Assembly (NCBI GenBank): GCA_045611845.1
Contig: JAZKXZ010000028.1
Location: 1-54,705 of the forward strand
From: Enterocola sp045611845
GTDB lineage: Bacteria > Bacteroidota > Bacteroidia > Bacteroidales > Paludibacteraceae
Direction: 5' to 3'
Length of the DNA: 54,705 nt
Part shown: piece by piece, positions 17,079 through 25,938 of the stretch
Numbering within the stretch: the stretch's first letter is position 1
Layout of the letters: each line of letters opens with the position of its first letter
Translations under genes and position numbers: made by a program
Notes under the pieces: generated by a model
What the model was told of the DNA's origin: nothing
What the model saw: the letters and a program-made list of their open reading frames with translations, nothing else
The model's database searches: none

Positions 17079-17741
17079 TTAAAACGAGTTCCAGAGGGTG
17101 TCGTTTGGGGTAGGGGCTTCTACGTGGATGAGTTCTTTGGAAACAGGGTGGATGAACTCAACGCTTCGGGCGTGAAGGCTAATGCTTCCGTCGCGGTTTG
17201 AACGTTCTGAACCGTATTTAAGGTCGCCTTTGATTGGGCAACCCATAGCGGCAAGTTGGCAACGTATTTGGTGATGTCTGCCAGTGATCAGGTTTACTTC
17301 TAGCAGAGTGTAGTTGTCCGATTTGCCTATTACTTTATAGTTCAGTTCTGCGCGTTTTGAGTTTGGTTTTTCTGTAGGGTAGGCGTACGATTTGTTTTGT
17401 TTTTCGTTGCGCACCAGATAATGCACCAATGTGCCCTCGCTTTGCTTTGGAGGGTTTTTCACGATAGCCCAGTAGGTTTTCTTTATGTCGTGGTTTTTGA
17501 GCATGTTGTTGATGCGTTCAAGGGCTTTGCCTGTTTTGGCAAAGATAACCACGCCACTCACAGGACGGTCTAGGCGGTGTGTGAGACCACAAAAAACATT
17601 GCCAGGCTTATTGTATTTTTCTTTAATATAAGCCCTCACAGTTTCCACAAGTGGTGTGTCGCCAGTCTTGTCGCCTTGCACTATCTCGCCACTGCTCTTG
17701 TTTACAATTATAATATGATTGTCTTCGTATATTGGTTGCAT
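17079..17741 (-). CDS. RluA family RNA pseudouridine synthase
   Basis: The protein has 220 residues. The catalytic motif HRLDRPVSGVVIFAKT contains the conserved Asp, and the later GRHHQIRCQLAAMGCPIKGDLKYG motif is typical of RluA/RluC/RluD-type enzymes. It has no N-terminal S4 RNA-binding domain, as in RluA-like short forms. It converts uridine to pseudouridine in rRNA or tRNA, and the exact site cannot be read from sequence. It starts 1 bp from the end of the rlmB gene, and both are probably on one transcript. Confidence 0.9.
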   Translation of the reverse strand: MQPIYEDNHIIIVNKSSGEIVQGDKTGDTPLVETVRAYIKEKYNKPGNVFCGLTHRLDRPVSGVVIFAKTGKALERINNMLKNHDIKKTYWAIVKNPPKQSEGTLVHYLVRNEKQNKSYAYPTEKPNSKRAELNYKVIGKSDNYTLLEVNLITGRHHQIRCQLAAMGCPIKGDLKYGSERSNRDGSISLHARSVEFIHPVSKELIHVEAPTPNDTLWNSF

Positions 17742-17742
17742 T

Positions 17743-18546
17743 TTAACGTCCTTTTACCGCTTCGTAGATTAAAATTCCGGCTGCTACCGATACGTTTAGA
17801 GATGAAATGTTGCCGTTGATAGGAATGCTAACGTGCTCGTCGCAAAGTTCTAGGATTTCTGGTGAAATACCAACGTCTTCTGAGCCCATTACGATGGCTA
17901 TAGGACCACTGTAATCTGCTTCGGTATATGTTTGTGTTGCCTTTTCTGATGCGGCAAATACTCTAAGTCCACACTCTTTTAGGTAGTTTACCATGGCAGC
18001 AAGATTGTGCTCTCTACACACTGGAAGTGAAAGAAGCGCACCTGCCGATGTTTTGATTGCGTCTGCATTGATAGAAGCGCTGCCTAGCTGAGGTATCATA
18101 ATGGCATCTACGCCTGCGCACTCGCAAGTACGAGCTATAGCACCAAAGTTTCTAACGTCAGTTACACCATCTAGCACCACAATGAATGGACATTTTGCTT
18201 CTTCATAAAGTTGTGGGATAAGGTGAGTGATGCGTTCGTAAGCTACTGGTGAGATAAATGCAATAGCACCTTGGTGATTTTTATTTGTAATGCGGTCTAT
18301 CTTCTCTACAGGAACACGCACCACAGGAATGTTTCTTCCTTTTACTGCTGCAAAAAGCTCTTGTGAAAGTTCACTTTGCATATCTTTTTTAAGCAGAATT
18401 TTGTCTATCTCGTGACCTGCTTCTATGGTTTCAATAATGGCACGTATGCCAAAAATCATTTTGTTGCCTGGCTCTTTTCCTGCGTTGTTTCCTCCACCAC
18501 GATTGCCACGCTTAAAGTTGTTTTTTTTGAAATTGTCTTTGTACAT
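17743..18546 (-). CDS. rlmB: 23S rRNA (guanosine-2'-O)-methyltransferase RlmB (SpoU family)
   Basis: The protein has 267 residues. An N-terminal basic Gly/Asn-rich stretch (1-25) and a substrate-binding domain (about 30-105, GIRAIIETIEAG) precede a SPOUT domain. SPOUT motifs 1-3 are visible as LDGVTDVRNFGAIARTCECAG, IVMGSEDVGIS and IPINGNISSLNVSVAAGILIYEA. It transfers methyl from AdoMet to a ribose 2'-OH. The call of RlmB rather than TrmH rests on the separate N-terminal domain and general similarity. Confidence 0.88.
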   Translation of the reverse strand: MYKDNFKKNNFKRGNRGGGNNAGKEPGNKMIFGIRAIIETIEAGHEIDKILLKKDMQSELSQELFAAVKGRNIPVVRVPVEKIDRITNKNHQGAIAFISPVAYERITHLIPQLYEEAKCPFIVVLDGVTDVRNFGAIARTCECAGVDAIMIPQLGSASINADAIKTSAGALLSLPVCREHNLAAMVNYLKECGLRVFAASEKATQTYTEADYSGPIAIVMGSEDVGISPEILELCDEHVSIPINGNISSLNVSVAAGILIYEAVKGR

Positions 18547-18561
18547 AGTTTTATAATATAA

Positions 18562-18588
18562 GAGGCACCTTTTAAGCCAAGATGCCTC
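18562..18588 (-). terminator. Weak hairpin downstream of recA
   Basis: On the minus strand GAGGCA pairs with TGCCTC and is followed by TTATATT. It lies between recA and rlmB and may only partly terminate transcription. Confidence 0.45.
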
Positions 18589-18595
18589 AGTGTTT

Positions 18596-19621
18596 TTATT
18601 CTTGAGTGCCGTTTAGTACAGCCATAATCTTTTCTTCTAGTTCTGCTGCAAGCTCAGGATTGTCTTGAATTAGGCGTTTGCAAGCATCACGACCTTGAGC
18701 TAGTTTGCTATCGCCGTAGCTAAACCAAGAACCGCTTTTCTTAATAATGCCAGTTTCTACACCCATGTCGATGATTTCACCTGCTTTAGAAATGCCTTCG
18801 CCAAACATGATGTCGAACTCTGCTTTGCGGAAAGGAGGAGCAACTTTGTTTTTCACTACTTTTACTCTGGTTTGGTTACCTATTACTTCGTCACCTTCTT
18901 TAATTTGTGTGGCACGACGAATGTCTAAACGAATAGAAGAGTAGAACTTAAGTGCGTTACCACCAGTGGTGGTTTCTGGGTTGCCAAACATTACACCAAT
19001 CTTTTCACGAAGTTGGTTGATGAAAATACAGCAAGTATTTGTTTTGTTGATGCTAGCTGTAAGTTTTCTTAATGCTTGTGACATAAGTCTTGCTTGAAGA
19101 CCTACGCGGTTGTCGCCCATATCGCCTTCGATTTCTGCTTTTGGAGTAAGTGCTGCCACAGAGTCTATAACGATGATGTCGATAGCTGAAGAACGGATAA
19201 GTTGGTCTGCAATTTCTAGGGCTTGTTCACCGTCGTCTGGTTGAGAAATGAATAGATTTTCTACGTCCACGCCTAGTTTTTCTGCATAGAAGCGGTCGAA
19301 TGCGTGTTCGGCGTCGATGATAGCTGCGATGCCTCCTGCTTTTTGTGCTTCTGCAATAGCGTGAATTGCAAGAGTGGTTTTACCAGAAGATTCTGGACCA
19401 AATATTTCAATCACTCTACCACGTGGATAACCACCCACACCTAGTGCTGCATTCAGACCAATTGAACCAGTAGGGATGACAGGTACGTCAACAACACGAT
19501 TGTCACCAAGTTTCATAATGGTACCTTTACCGTGGTCTTTTTCAATTTTGTCGATAGCCATTTGTAGGGCTTTCAACTTGTCAGCATTGATTTGCTTTTT
19601 TTCTGTTTCTTTTTCTGCCAT
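18596..19621 (-). CDS. recA: Recombinase A
   Basis: The protein has 341 residues, normal for RecA. The Walker A motif GPESSGKTTLAIH, the Walker B-type stretch IIVIDSVAAL and the L2-region motif GGNALKFYSSIRLDIRR are present. It forms ATP-dependent filaments on single-stranded DNA for homologous recombination and SOS signalling. A TAnnTTTG element lies about 53 bp upstream. I saw no LexA-like operator. It is followed by a weak hairpin and rlmB. Confidence 0.97.
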   Translation of the reverse strand: MAEKETEKKQINADKLKALQMAIDKIEKDHGKGTIMKLGDNRVVDVPVIPTGSIGLNAALGVGGYPRGRVIEIFGPESSGKTTLAIHAIAEAQKAGGIAAIIDAEHAFDRFYAEKLGVDVENLFISQPDDGEQALEIADQLIRSSAIDIIVIDSVAALTPKAEIEGDMGDNRVGLQARLMSQALRKLTASINKTNTCCIFINQLREKIGVMFGNPETTTGGNALKFYSSIRLDIRRATQIKEGDEVIGNQTRVKVVKNKVAPPFRKAEFDIMFGEGISKAGEIIDMGVETGIIKKSGSWFSYGDSKLAQGRDACKRLIQDNPELAAELEEKIMAVLNGTQE

Positions 19622-19673
19622 TTTGCTTAATTTTTAATGATTAATAATAAGATGAATAACATTCAACGAAAAG

Positions 19674-19681
19674 CAAAGATA
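19674..19681 (-). promoter_or_regulatory. -7 promoter element (TATCTTTG) for recA
   Basis: Exact match to TAnnTTTG on the minus strand, about 53 bp upstream of the recA start. Confidence 0.6.
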
Positions 19682-19694
19682 GAAAATAAAAATG

Positions 19695-19735
19695 ACAAAA
19701 AAAATAGAGGGTGCACAAAAAAATGAGCACCCTCT
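19695..19735 (-). terminator. Intrinsic terminator of ilvC
   Basis: On the minus strand AGAGGGTGC pairs with GCACCCTCT and is followed by a run of eight T. It separates ilvC from the recA promoter. Confidence 0.88.
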
Positions 19736-19757
19736 GTATATAGAATTTATCTATTTA

Positions 19758-20804
19758 TTAGTTGTTTTCTGGACGTAGTTTACGAACAACTGCACCTGCT
19801 TGCCACATTTCGCTTTCGCGTAGAGCTGCAAGTTCTTTTTCTAGACCTTCGCGGTAGTCTGGTTTAGAGTTTGAGTCGATAGAACGTTGTGCTTCTTCAC
19901 CAGTTTTAACACTGTTGTAAAGGTCTCTCATAACTGGTTTGATAGCATCGTGGAAAGGTCCCATCCAGTCTAGAGCACCGCGTTGAGCTGTAGTAGAGCA
20001 GTTTGCATACATCCAGTCCATACCGTTTTCTGCGAATAGAGGCATTAGTGATTGGGTAAGCTCTTCTACAGTTTCATTGAATGCTTCTGATGGTTCGTGA
20101 CCGTTTTCACGGAGTACTTCGTATTGAGCAAGAAGTAGACCTTGGATAGCGCCCATTAATGAACCACGTTCGCCTGTTAAGTCTGAGTAAACTTCTTTTT
20201 CGAATGTGGTTTCGAATAAGTAACCAGAACCAACACCGATACCTAGAGCTACAGTACGTTCCATTGCTTTACCTGTTGCATCTTGGAAGATAGCGTAAGA
20301 AGAGTTTAGACCTCTACCTTGTAGGAACATTCTACGAAGAGATGTACCTGAACCTTTAGGAGCGATAAGGATAACGTCTACGTCTGCTGGAGGAATGATA
20401 CCTGTACGTTCTTTGTATGTGATACCGAAACCGTGAGAGAAATAAAGTGCTTTACCTGGAGTAAGGTTACGTTTTACTACTGGCCATACTTCGATTTGAG
20501 CTGCATCAGAAAGAAGATATTGGATGATAGTACCGCGTTGACATGCTTCTTCAATGTCGAATAATGTTTCACCTGGAACCCAACCATCAGCGATAGCTTT
20601 TTCCCAAGTTTTGCCACCTTTACGTTGACCTACGATTACATTGAAACCATTGTCTCTTAGGTTTAATGATTGGCCTGGGCCTTGTACACCGTAACCGATA
20701 ACGGCGATAGTTTCATTTTTTAGCACTTCGCGTGCTTTTTCTAATGGAAATTCTTCGCGGGTAACAACATTTTCAATTACACCGCCAAAATTCATTTGTG
20801 CCAT
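19758..20804 (-). CDS. ilvC: Ketol-acid reductoisomerase (NADP+)
   Basis: The protein has 348 residues. The nucleotide-binding loop IGYGVQGPGQSLNLRDNGFNVIVGQRKGGK lies at about 35-65. Metal-binding acidic residues fall in the all-helical C-terminal part (DLTGERGSLMGAIQG; AFNETVEELTQ). It converts acetolactate to dihydroxyisovalerate in valine, leucine and isoleucine synthesis. It lies downstream of the thioesterase gene but has its own TAnnTTTG elements and its own terminator, so it can be expressed separately from ilvDBN. Confidence 0.96.
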   Translation of the reverse strand: MAQMNFGGVIENVVTREEFPLEKAREVLKNETIAVIGYGVQGPGQSLNLRDNGFNVIVGQRKGGKTWEKAIADGWVPGETLFDIEEACQRGTIIQYLLSDAAQIEVWPVVKRNLTPGKALYFSHGFGITYKERTGIIPPADVDVILIAPKGSGTSLRRMFLQGRGLNSSYAIFQDATGKAMERTVALGIGVGSGYLFETTFEKEVYSDLTGERGSLMGAIQGLLLAQYEVLRENGHEPSEAFNETVEELTQSLMPLFAENGMDWMYANCSTTAQRGALDWMGPFHDAIKPVMRDLYNSVKTGEEAQRSIDSNSKPDYREGLEKELAALRESEMWQAGAVVRKLRPENN

Positions 20805-20845
20805 AAGTGTTTATATAATTTAAGTTAATTTATTTTTTAGGTTTG

Positions 20846-20879
20846 CAAAGTTACGATTTTTTTATTTAACTCAAAGATA
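20846..20879 (-). promoter_or_regulatory. Two candidate -7 elements for ilvC
   Basis: TAACTTTG (plus positions 20846-20853) and TATCTTTG (20872-20879) both match TAnnTTTG on the minus strand, 42-75 bp upstream of ilvC. This suggests a promoter independent of the attenuated ilvD promoter. Confidence 0.5.
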
Positions 20880-20884
20880 ATTAG

Positions 20885-21616
20885 TTATTTTTTATCTTCC
20901 CAAGTTAAAATCGTTTTGCAAATACTTCTTCCTTTTTCATTTTTTAGGTCGAAATAGTGCTCATTTCCTCTTTCTTCCTTGTAAATTTCAATTGTTTCAC
21001 CAAAAAGCACTTCTTGAAGGAAGTTGATGTCAAATCTTTTGATTTGTCTGTCTTTAAAGTCTTCAAGGTTGTATGTATCTATCTGCCATTTGATATAGCG
21101 AGCACTGTTTGCATGAACGTTGAAGTCTATGTCTGAGCATTTTACCTTGATTTCATCTGCTTTTTCTCCTTTTATTTCAAGGATTTTTGCAGGTCTGTTC
21201 ATGTCGTTCTTTTCTGGATTGATAGGAGCGTCTTTAAATGGAGAATCTAGAAGGTTTATTGGTCTTCTGGTTTGTAAATTTATCATAGACCAGTATGAAG
21301 TAGCTTGTGCAATCACTTCTCCGCTTTCGTCATAAACTCTAAAGTTACGTGTAGAAACTATTGCACCTATATCTTCTATCCAAGTGTCAATTTTTATGGT
21401 TGAATACATCTTTGGGTATTTAAAAATATCCATTGCAAAGCGTGATAATACCCATGTAAAACCCATTTTGTGTAGGTTGTCAACACCGTAATCTTTGTCG
21501 TGACTAGCATATCCAGATGAATCTAGCACATACATAAAGAATGTAATAAGATTGGCTTGTGAAAGGAAATCTGATTCACGTGGAGCCACAGGAATTGTAA
21601 TTGTGTGTTTATTCAT
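20885..21616 (-). CDS. Acyl-[acyl-carrier-protein] thioesterase
   Basis: The protein has 243 residues and two hotdog folds. The first half carries YASHDKDYGVDNLHKMGFTWVLSRFAMDIFKYPK, and the second carries the catalytic-type DIDFNVHANSARYIKWQIDTY (Asn/His region of plant and bacterial FatA-type thioesterases). It would release free fatty acids from acyl-ACP in the cytoplasm. Its place between ilvN and ilvC is a recurrent Bacteroidales arrangement and hints at a link to branched-chain precursors, but no substrate specificity can be inferred here. Confidence 0.88.
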   Translation of the reverse strand: MNKHTITIPVAPRESDFLSQANLITFFMYVLDSSGYASHDKDYGVDNLHKMGFTWVLSRFAMDIFKYPKMYSTIKIDTWIEDIGAIVSTRNFRVYDESGEVIAQATSYWSMINLQTRRPINLLDSPFKDAPINPEKNDMNRPAKILEIKGEKADEIKVKCSDIDFNVHANSARYIKWQIDTYNLEDFKDRQIKRFDINFLQEVLFGETIEIYKEERGNEHYFDLKNEKGRSICKTILTWEDKK

Positions 21617-21649
21617 TGTTCGTTAATATTATTTCTTGTTATGATTAAT

Positions 21650-21720
21650 AAATTTTATACGTTAATTTCTTAAAATCTATTTCCGCTCATCGCAATATCG
21701 CATTTTTAAGTATAAAATTT
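21650..21720. repeat. Long AT-rich inverted repeat between the thioesterase gene and ilvN
   Basis: Perfect 11-bp arms AAATTTTATAC (21650-21660) and GTATAAAATTT (21710-21720) bracket about 49 bp. It directly abuts heptad array B, and may be a degenerate relative of the composite hairpin element. Confidence 0.6.
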
Positions 21721-21769
21721 AACTCCTCACTCCTAACTCCTCACTCCTAACTCCTCACTCCTCACTCTC
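21721..21769 (-). repeat. Heptanucleotide tandem array B
   Basis: Seven 7-bp units on the plus strand alternating aactcct and cactcct, ending in cactctc. The ilvN stop codon (TGA, 21755-21757) lies inside the array, so the last four codons of ilvN are made from repeat units. Confidence 0.85.
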
Positions 21770-22306
21770 TTGTCTTATCTTGTCAATATTTGCAAGCATA
21801 TCAGAAAGTCGTTCGATATTGCTGCGGGTAACGGCAACGCGGCCAGAACGGATGAATTGTAGCACACCGATGCTTTGTTGAAGTTCGTCAAACATTTCTT
21901 GTGTTTCGGTGTAAAGACCAGTTTTTTCTAGCACGATACAGTTTTCTAGTATTTCTAGGATGCGAGCGTTGTATTTTCTAATAAGGGTTTCAATGCCGCC
22001 CATAGCAAGAACTTTTTCGGTAGAAATTTTGAAAAGAGCAATTTCTTGGAAAACAAGTTCTTCGTCGGTGTTGTAATATGCTTTGATAACGTCGATACGT
22101 TTGTCTATTTGTTTAACAACTTTTTCTATAGTGTCTTTGTCGGTGTTTACAGTGATTGTAAACTTGTGAATGCCTTTAAGGGCAGATGGTGACACAGAAA
22201 GTGTTTCAATGTTTATCTGACGTCTAGTGAAAACGATGGTTACTTGATTAAGCAAACCTGGGGTGTTTTCTGAGAATATGGTTACTGTATATAATTTCTT
22301 TTCCAT
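21755..22306 (-). CDS. ilvN: Acetolactate synthase small (regulatory) subunit
   Basis: The protein has 183 residues. An N-terminal ACT domain (about 3-80; YTVTIFSENTPGLLNQVTIVFTRRQINIETLSVSPS) binds the valine effector. The C-terminal domain (about 85-175) is the IlvN/IlvH-specific module that activates the catalytic subunit. The C-terminal residues QESEE are encoded by the heptad array that overlaps the stop codon. The start is 14 bp downstream of the ilvB stop. Confidence 0.95.
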   Translation of the reverse strand: MEKKLYTVTIFSENTPGLLNQVTIVFTRRQINIETLSVSPSALKGIHKFTITVNTDKDTIEKVVKQIDKRIDVIKAYYNTDEELVFQEIALFKISTEKVLAMGGIETLIRKYNARILEILENCIVLEKTGLYTETQEMFDELQQSIGVLQFIRSGRVAVTRSNIERLSDMLANIDKIRQESEE

Positions 22307-22320
22307 AGAGTTCTTTAAGT

Positions 22321-24009
22321 TTAATTAATCAAGATATTTGTTACTGAGCCTCCTGCTGGAATCATAGGGTAGATAAGTTCTTTCATATCTACGTTTACGA
22401 TAAGTAGGAATGATTTGTCGTCTGAAAGCATTTCGTTGATAGCACCATCTAGTTCTTCACGCTCGTTTACAAGGCGAGATTTAATGCCGTATGCACTTGC
22501 AATAGTGGTGAAGTCTGGGTTTACTAGTGGGGTAGATGAATAACGCTGGTTGTAGAACAATTCTTGCCATTGGCGAACCATGCCTAAGAAGTTATTGTTC
22601 ATAATAATCATCTTAATGCCAAGGTTTTCTTGCATAATGGTGCCAAGTTCTTGCATAGTCATTTGGAAACCACCGTCGCCACAGAATAGGCAAACTGTGC
22701 GTTCTGGTGCAGCTATTTTTGCACCGATAGCTGCAGGAATACCAAATCCCATTGTACCTGCACCGCCAGATGTTACCACGCTGCGTTTTTCTGTGAATTG
22801 GAAATATCTGATAGCAGCCATTTGGTTTTGACCAACGTCTGTTACAAGGATTGCTTTACGATTTGTAGCGTCTGAGATTTTTCTTACCACTTCGCCCATT
22901 TTGATAGGACCTTCGGTAGGGTAAACTTCTTTGTTTATTACGCTATCGTATTCTTTTTTGTCGTATTCGTCAAATGATGCAATCCACTCTTTGTGTTCGT
23001 TTTTATTTAGCAGTTTTGTTACGGCAGGAAGTGTTTCTTTTACGTTGCCAAGGATAGCCACGTCTGCTTTCACGTTTTTGTTTATTTCTGCAGGGTCGAT
23101 ATCGAAATGGATTACTTTTGCTTGTTTTGCGTATGTGTTAAGGTCGCCTGTAATACGGTCGTCGAAACGCATACCAATGGCAATAAGAAGGTCGCATTCG
23201 TTGGTTTTAATGTTTGGACCAATGTTGCCGTGCATACCAAGCATACCTTTATTTAAAGGATAGTCGGTAGCCATAGCGCTTTCGCCAAGCATAGTCCATG
23301 CAGCAGGAATGTCTGCAATTTCTAGGAATGCTTTTAATTCTTCTTCGGCTTTGCCAATTGTTACACCATGACCAACAAGTGCAAGTGGTTTTTTAGCATT
23401 GTTGATTAGTTCTGCTGCCTTTTCTGCTTTTTCTGCTTTTAGTGGCAGGGTAGGAATGTAGCTTCTAATAAAGTTACATTTTTCTGGTTTGAAATCCACC
23501 AATGCAGTTTGTGCATTTTTAGCAAAGTCTAGTACCACAGGACCAGGTCTTCCGTTGTTTGCGATATAGAATGCACGTGCCACAGCCCATGCTATTTCTT
23601 TTTCGTCGCGAATTTGGTAACTCCATTTTGTAATAGGTTGAGTAATACCTACCACGTCTATTTCTTGGAATGCGTCTGTACCTAACAAAGATTTACCCAC
23701 TTGACCTGTGATAACCACAAGTGGAGTGTTGTCTAGCATAGCGTCGCCAATACCTGTAATAGTGTTGGTTGCACCAGGACCACTAGTTACAATACAAACA
23801 CCTGGTTTGCCAGATACACGTGCGTAGCCTTGTGCAGAGTGAATTGCACCTTGTTCGTGTCTGGTTAACACATACTTAAAATCGTTGTAGAAATCGTACA
23901 TAGCATCGAATACTGGAATGATAGCTCCACCAGGGTATCCGAAAATGGTATCTACACCTTCATTTAATAATGCTTTGATAAGTGCCTGAGCACCAGAAAT
24001 TTTTTCCAT
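22321..24009 (-). CDS. ilvB: Acetolactate synthase large (catalytic) subunit
   Basis: The protein has 562 residues. The N-terminal thiamine-diphosphate pyrimidine-binding domain carries the catalytic Glu in RHEQGAIHSAQGYARVSGKPG. A central FAD-associated domain follows, then the C-terminal ThDP-binding motif GDGGFQMTMQELGTIMQENLGIKMIIMNNN. It condenses two pyruvates, or pyruvate and 2-ketobutyrate. The gene is preceded by ilvD (21-bp gap) and followed by ilvN. Confidence 0.97.
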   Translation of the reverse strand: MEKISGAQALIKALLNEGVDTIFGYPGGAIIPVFDAMYDFYNDFKYVLTRHEQGAIHSAQGYARVSGKPGVCIVTSGPGATNTITGIGDAMLDNTPLVVITGQVGKSLLGTDAFQEIDVVGITQPITKWSYQIRDEKEIAWAVARAFYIANNGRPGPVVLDFAKNAQTALVDFKPEKCNFIRSYIPTLPLKAEKAEKAAELINNAKKPLALVGHGVTIGKAEEELKAFLEIADIPAAWTMLGESAMATDYPLNKGMLGMHGNIGPNIKTNECDLLIAIGMRFDDRITGDLNTYAKQAKVIHFDIDPAEINKNVKADVAILGNVKETLPAVTKLLNKNEHKEWIASFDEYDKKEYDSVINKEVYPTEGPIKMGEVVRKISDATNRKAILVTDVGQNQMAAIRYFQFTEKRSVVTSGGAGTMGFGIPAAIGAKIAAPERTVCLFCGDGGFQMTMQELGTIMQENLGIKMIIMNNNFLGMVRQWQELFYNQRYSSTPLVNPDFTTIASAYGIKSRLVNEREELDGAINEMLSDDKSFLLIVNVDMKELIYPMIPAGGSVTNILIN

Positions 24010-24030
24010 ATATAGAGTATTGTTTTTGTC

Positions 24031-25860
24031 TTAAATTAATCTTATAGCACCTTTGTCTGCAGAACTTACAAGTGAAGCGTATGCTCTAAGTGATTTAGAA
24101 ACTACACGGTTACGGTCTTTTGGAGTGAACGCATCTTTGCCACGTGCCATTTCTTTTTCTCTACGTGCTGCAAGTTCTTCGTCTGTAAGTTTTACATTGA
24201 TAGTTCTATTTGGAATATCAATCTCAATAATATCTCCATCTTCGATTAGTCCGATGTTGCCACCTGATGCTGCTTCTGGAGAAATGTGTCCGATACTTAA
24301 ACCTGATGTACCGCCAGAGAAACGTCCGTCGGTGATAAGGGCGCATTCTTTGCCAAGGTGCATAGATTTAATATAAGAGGTAGGGTATAGCATTTCTTGC
24401 ATACCAGGACCACCTTTTGGACCTTCGTGTGTAATAATAACCACGTCGCCAGCTTTTACTTTGCCACCAAGAATGCCGTCGCAAGCTGCTTCTTGTGAGG
24501 TAAATACCACTGCTTTACCAGTGAATTTCCAGATGCTTTCGTCCACGCCTGCAGTTTTAATTACGCAACCATCTAATGCGATATTACCTTTTAAAATAGC
24601 AAGACCACCGTCTTTTGTATATGCGTTTTCTACGCTACGGATACAACCTTCTTGTCTGTCGGCATCTAGACTATCGTAATATGTTTCTTGTGAACCAAGT
24701 TCAATATTAAACTTGCGGCAAGGAGCTGATGAGTAAATATTTTTAGCAGCTTCGCTGATGTTTTCTTTTGTAATATCGTATTCTTCAATAGCCTTGGCAA
24801 GTGTAATGCCTTCCACGCGGTTTACATTTGCGTTTACAAGACCTTTTTGTGCAAGTTCGTTCATAATACCCATGATACCGCCAGCACGGTTTACGTCTTG
24901 AACGTGATATTTTGTAGTGTTTGGAGCTACTTTACATAGACATGGAGTTTTCTTTGAAAGTGCATCAATGTCGTCCATGTTGAAATCAACTCCTGCTTCT
25001 TGAGCAATAGCCAAAAGGTGAAGAATAGTGTTTGTAGAACCTCCCATAGCAATGTCTAGGCTCATAGCATTTAGGAATGCGTCGCGTGTAGCAATGCTTT
25101 TGGGAAGGATGCTATCGTCGCCGTCGCGGTAGTATTTATATGTGTTTTCTACAATAAGGCGAGCCGCTTTCATAAATAGCTCGTGTCTGTTTTTGTGTGT
25201 TGCAAGGATAGTGCCGTTGCCCACAAGTGCAAGACCGATAGCCTCGTTTAAGCAGTTCATTGAGTTTGCTGTGAACATACCAGAACAACAACCGCAAGTA
25301 GGACAAGCAGAACGTTCAATGTTTGAAACGTCGTCGTCAGAAATAGACTTGTCGGCAGACATAACCATGGCGTCGATAAGGTCTAGTTTTCTATTGTTCC
25401 ATTCGCCTGCTTCCATAGGACCACCAGAAACGAACACGGTAGGAATATTTAGTCTCATAGATGCCATAAGCATACCTGGGGTGATTTTGTCGCAGTTGCT
25501 AATGCAAATCATTGCGTCAGCTTTGTGTGCGTTCACCATATATTCCACGCTGTCGGCAATAATGTCGCGGCTAGGAAGTGAGTAAAGCATACCATCGTGA
25601 CCCATTGCAATGCCGTCGTCGATAGCAATTGTATTAAATTCGGCTGCGAAGCAACCAAGTTTTTCAATTTCTGCTTTTATTTCTTGACCTATTTTGTGTA
25701 GGTGAGTGTGACCTGGAACAAATTGTGTAAATGAGTTAACAATAGCGATGATAGGTTTGCCAAGTTGTTCTTTTTTCATACCGTTGGCTACCCATAATGC
25801 TCTGGCACCTGCCATGCGTCTTCCTTCTGTGCTTTGTGCACTGCGTAATTGAATTTTCAT
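24031..25860 (-). CDS. ilvD: Dihydroxy-acid dehydratase
   Basis: The protein has 609 residues. Iron-sulfur cysteines are visible in CISNCDKITPG (about 123) and ACPTCGCCSGMFTANSMNC (about 195). The C-terminal GGPGMQEMLYPTSY and ALITDGRFSGGTSGLSIGHISPEAA motifs are strongly conserved. It dehydrates 2,3-dihydroxyisovalerate and its homologue. It is the first structural gene after the Val-rich leader and attenuator, so the ilvD-B-N-thioesterase unit should respond to charged branched-chain tRNA. Confidence 0.97.
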   Translation of the reverse strand: MKIQLRSAQSTEGRRMAGARALWVANGMKKEQLGKPIIAIVNSFTQFVPGHTHLHKIGQEIKAEIEKLGCFAAEFNTIAIDDGIAMGHDGMLYSLPSRDIIADSVEYMVNAHKADAMICISNCDKITPGMLMASMRLNIPTVFVSGGPMEAGEWNNRKLDLIDAMVMSADKSISDDDVSNIERSACPTCGCCSGMFTANSMNCLNEAIGLALVGNGTILATHKNRHELFMKAARLIVENTYKYYRDGDDSILPKSIATRDAFLNAMSLDIAMGGSTNTILHLLAIAQEAGVDFNMDDIDALSKKTPCLCKVAPNTTKYHVQDVNRAGGIMGIMNELAQKGLVNANVNRVEGITLAKAIEEYDITKENISEAAKNIYSSAPCRKFNIELGSQETYYDSLDADRQEGCIRSVENAYTKDGGLAILKGNIALDGCVIKTAGVDESIWKFTGKAVVFTSQEAACDGILGGKVKAGDVVIITHEGPKGGPGMQEMLYPTSYIKSMHLGKECALITDGRFSGGTSGLSIGHISPEAASGGNIGLIEDGDIIEIDIPNRTINVKLTDEELAARREKEMARGKDAFTPKDRNRVVSKSLRAYASLVSSADKGAIRLI

Positions 25861-25876
25861 ATTACCTTATATTATT

Positions 25877-25903
25877 AAAAAAACCTTCCAAAAAGAGGGA
25901 AGG
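25877..25903 (-). terminator. ilv attenuator terminator
   Basis: On the minus strand CCTTCC pairs with GGAAGG around an 8-nt loop, followed by seven T. An upstream GGGTAGG (plus 25929-25935) can pair with CCTTCCC of the terminator arm with one mismatch, forming a candidate antiterminator. Confidence 0.85.
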
Positions 25904-25938
25904 CTACACATATATTATATATACAAAACCTACCCGTG

